Below, piece by piece: positions 62,385 through 64,000 of a DNA stretch of 64,000 bases. The first letter of the stretch is position 1. Every line of letters starts with the position of its first letter. This DNA is from Anabaena cylindrica PCC 7122 (lineage in GTDB: Bacteria; Cyanobacteriota; Cyanobacteriia; Cyanobacteriales; Nostocaceae), in NCBI RefSeq assembly GCF_000317695.1, contig NC_019772.1, positions 62,001 to 126,000 of the forward strand. The letters run 5' to 3'. The notes beneath the pieces are model-generated. The model did not search any database. It saw nothing but the letters and a program-made list of their open reading frames with translations, and was not told the origin of the DNA. A program made the translations under genes and the position numbers.

Positions 62385-62499
62385 CTAAAAGTTTTTACGA
62401 AATAAGATGCATTCAATTTCAGGATTTTCTTGTTCAAATTCAGGAAAAAATAACCTGTATTGTTGGCAATACATGGTTATTTTGAGTTATGATTATGCC

Positions 62500-62633
62500 C
62501 AGGGCTATTTCATTCTAGATTTAACCAACAAATTTAGGTATTTTCAGCTATCGTGAGATAGAATCCCTGAAGCCCAAAATGACGCATTCTCGTAAATACA
62601 TAAAATGTCAGATTTTAGAATGAAATAGCCCTG
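62500..62633. mobile_element. 134-bp MITE with perfect ends and a 10-bp target duplication
   Basis: The ends CAGGGCTATTTCATTCTA (62500-62517) and its exact complement (62616-62633) enclose gene-free sequence. The 10-bp direct repeat TGATTATGCC flanks both sides (62490-62499 and 62634-62643). This is the signature of a recent transposition by a 9-12-bp-duplicating (IS4-like) transposase. Confidence 0.85.
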
Positions 62634-62659
62634 TGATTATGCCAATTGCTAAGAATCAA

Positions 62660-63283
62660 TTAATCATCATCTTCATCTTCATCTAAATCGTCTTCATCAT
62701 CCAAGTCTTCATCATCATCATCCTCATCTAAATCTTCGTCCAAGTCCTCGTCAAGTTCGTTATCCAAATCATCAAGTTCTTCCTCTTCTTGTTCTTGGAA
62801 AGAATTGCGACGTTCTAGTGATGCACGGTTGAATTCAACCAAATCAGCTATTGCTTGTTCTGGGTCGGTGCTGATTGTGTCGTACAGCATACTCATGAAG
62901 ATGGCAACTACTTCTGGGGTATATTGGAGTGTATCTGGTTGTCCAAATAATTTAGGAAATAATTTGGTGTTCCATTTCTGCCAATCAAATTTTTTATTAC
63001 CGCCTTTCTTTTTGACTTGAGCTGCAATATCAAGTCCGAGTTTTTCACGGGCTGCATGACCGACTTTAGTAGAAATTCTGGAGTCCCGAAGCTGTAATTT
63101 AATCCCGTATTCTTTGAAGATTAAATTCCGCAATTCTTTCAATAAGGCTAATGCTTCCTGTTGTGGTGAAGCCTTTACTGCTTTTGATTTAGTTGCGGAG
63201 GTTGTGTTATTTGCTTTCGCTGATGTTTTACCGTTAGCTGTATGGCGAGTATTGCCGTTAGTACGAGTTTTGGCGATTGCCAT
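62660..63283 (-). CDS. larger relative of the paralogous family with acidic tail (paralogue 3)
   Basis: 207 residues. A Lys/Thr/Asn-rich start is followed by a core ALLKELRNLIFKEYGIKLQLRDSRISTKVGHAAREKLGLDIAAQVKKKGGNKKFDWQKWNTKLFPKLFG. This shares the REk.G..(L/I)AA...FDW..(W/H)NT pattern with the two genes before it. The last 50 residues are almost all Asp, Glu and Leu. Basic head plus acidic tail recalls histone-like or chaperone-type proteins, but that is a guess. Confidence 0.6.
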   Translation of the reverse strand: MAIAKTRTNGNTRHTANGKTSAKANNTTSATKSKAVKASPQQEALALLKELRNLIFKEYGIKLQLRDSRISTKVGHAAREKLGLDIAAQVKKKGGNKKFDWQKWNTKLFPKLFGQPDTLQYTPEVVAIFMSMLYDTISTDPEQAIADLVEFNRASLERRNSFQEQEEEELDDLDNELDEDLDEDLDEDDDDEDLDDEDDLDEDEDDD

Positions 63284-63801
63284 TTAACAAACTCCTTTAA
63301 GAAAGTGAAATTTTCACCTCCTTGCCGCAATCGCGGCTTTCATCTCCATTTTCTTCCAATTTCATAATTGAGATTTCCAATCTATCTTTCCTGTGATAAC
63401 TATTTAAGCTTGCAAATGTCCAAATAAACAAGCAGATTATTCTGGTGATATAGCAATCCGATTTGAGTTATTATAGCTGGCGAGGCGTAGCCATACTGAA
63501 TGATAAAAAAAGCAACAAAAGGCATTCACATTTTATTTAGAATTACTATAGCAATTCCCATTTAAGTGAGGTATGAGCAAAAAGAATTAACCGCAGATGG
63601 AAAAGGATGAGCGCAGATAAACACAGATAAATTTGTACCCCGTTAGACCAGGAAATGCTATATGTGCTTATTCATACTTAATAAAGCAGTAAAAAAATGC
63701 AAAGTTAAACAGGAGCAACAAGAGCGAATACTGACGAATATATTTGCGTAATCTCCTTTTTGCTTCCCTTTAAAATCGAGCATTTTGAGGATAATTATGA
63801 T
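63284..63801. other. intergenic region before the ATPase gene
   Basis: No gene seen. A hairpin with CCGCAATCGCGG (63324-63335) lies upstream of paralogue 3. Then come TAGCTGGCGAGGCGTAGCCA (63472-63491), a Nostoc-type repeat fragment also seen near 8758, and GCGCAGATAAACACAGATAA (63611-63630), another common fragment. Confidence 0.4.
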
Positions 63802-64000
63802 ATGAATGCCATGCTAACCGAATTTACCCTCGCCAACTTTAAAAGTTACAGTACAAGCGGAACTGTGAGCAGTTCGGCAGGCTCAATGTCCCACCTGTCG
63901 AAAAGCCGATTGCCTCTAGGATCTTTGACTGTCCTAATAGGAGCTAATGCCGCAGGTAAAAGTAACGCCCTCGAAGGTTTGCGCTTTCTGTCATGGCTGG
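63802..64000 (+). CDS. AAA/OLD-like ATPase, 5' part, cut by the window end
   Basis: From ATG 63802 the frame reads MNAMLTEFTLANFKSYS, then a Ser-rich stretch, LTVLIGANAAGKSNALEGLRFLSWL. The FxLxNFKSY start and the P-loop GANAAGKSN are the classic N-terminus of the AAA_21/AAA_23 ATPases of the RecF/OLD/SMC type. A GAGG ribosome-binding site lies at 63787-63790. The protein runs past the edge, so the rest, and any nuclease partner, is not visible. Such ATPases are often part of defence systems, but that cannot be judged here. Confidence 0.8.
   Translation, partial: MNAMLTEFTLANFKSYSTSGTVSSSAGSMSHLSKSRLPLGSLTVLIGANAAGKSNALEGLRFLSWL

Overview
The window looks like part of a large conjugative plasmid from a filamentous, Nostoc-type cyanobacterium. 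The evidence is many copies of the cyanobacterial palindrome GCGATCGC (HIP1), dense MITE-like repeats and cyanobacterial gene families, together with a replication initiator, a partition locus, a relaxase with MobC and a type IV secretion cluster. No rRNA, tRNA or CRISPR array was seen.

Layout. 1-1200: the 5' part of cutA, cut off by an IS1-family element. 1200-4330: small hypothetical genes, an XRE regulator and a KOW-like/coiled-coil protein. 4360-17640: a minus-strand type IV secretion cluster. In transcription order it holds a large acidic/coiled-coil protein, a VirB2-like prepilin, a VirB3-VirB4-like ATPase, a VirB5-like exported protein and VirB6-, VirB8-, VirB10- and VirB9/TraK-like proteins. 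A second IS sits between the last two. 18000-20000: a decayed toxin-antitoxin remnant and hypothetical genes. 20139-28755: a 1134-residue protein with DFDGD and further motifs of two-barrel RNA polymerases, closest in pattern to eukaryotic RNA-dependent RNA polymerases. It lies divergent from a ribbon-helix-helix/coiled-coil gene, a SNF2 helicase and a SWIM-finger gene. 28980-42230: accessory genes, including a lipoprotein sugar dehydrogenase broken by an in-frame TGA, a hybrid kinase divergent from a NarL-type regulator across a 43-bp repeat array, a Gp157-like protein, a frame-shifted peptidoglycan-binding gene, a STAND NTPase and a CrtISO-like oxidoreductase. 42290-45460: an island of toxin-antitoxin modules, one toxin having no normal start codon. 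45546-47039: glpK.

47228-58960 is the plasmid core: a CyRepA1-like replication protein, a relaxase, MobC, an oriT-like nested palindrome, a ParM-like actin with a small partner gene, and a ParA/MinD-like ATPase. 59256-64000 holds a membrane protein, a lipoprotein, three related small genes separated by well-formed MITEs, and the start of an AAA ATPase that runs off the end.

How it fits together: Rep and Par maintain the plasmid, MobC and relaxase process the transfer origin, and the secretion cluster exports the DNA. No VirD4/TraD coupling protein was seen and it may lie outside the window. The polymerase-like protein is the strongest candidate for an undescribed system: a plasmid-borne, possibly single-subunit, two-barrel RNA polymerase with an SNF2 helicase nearby.
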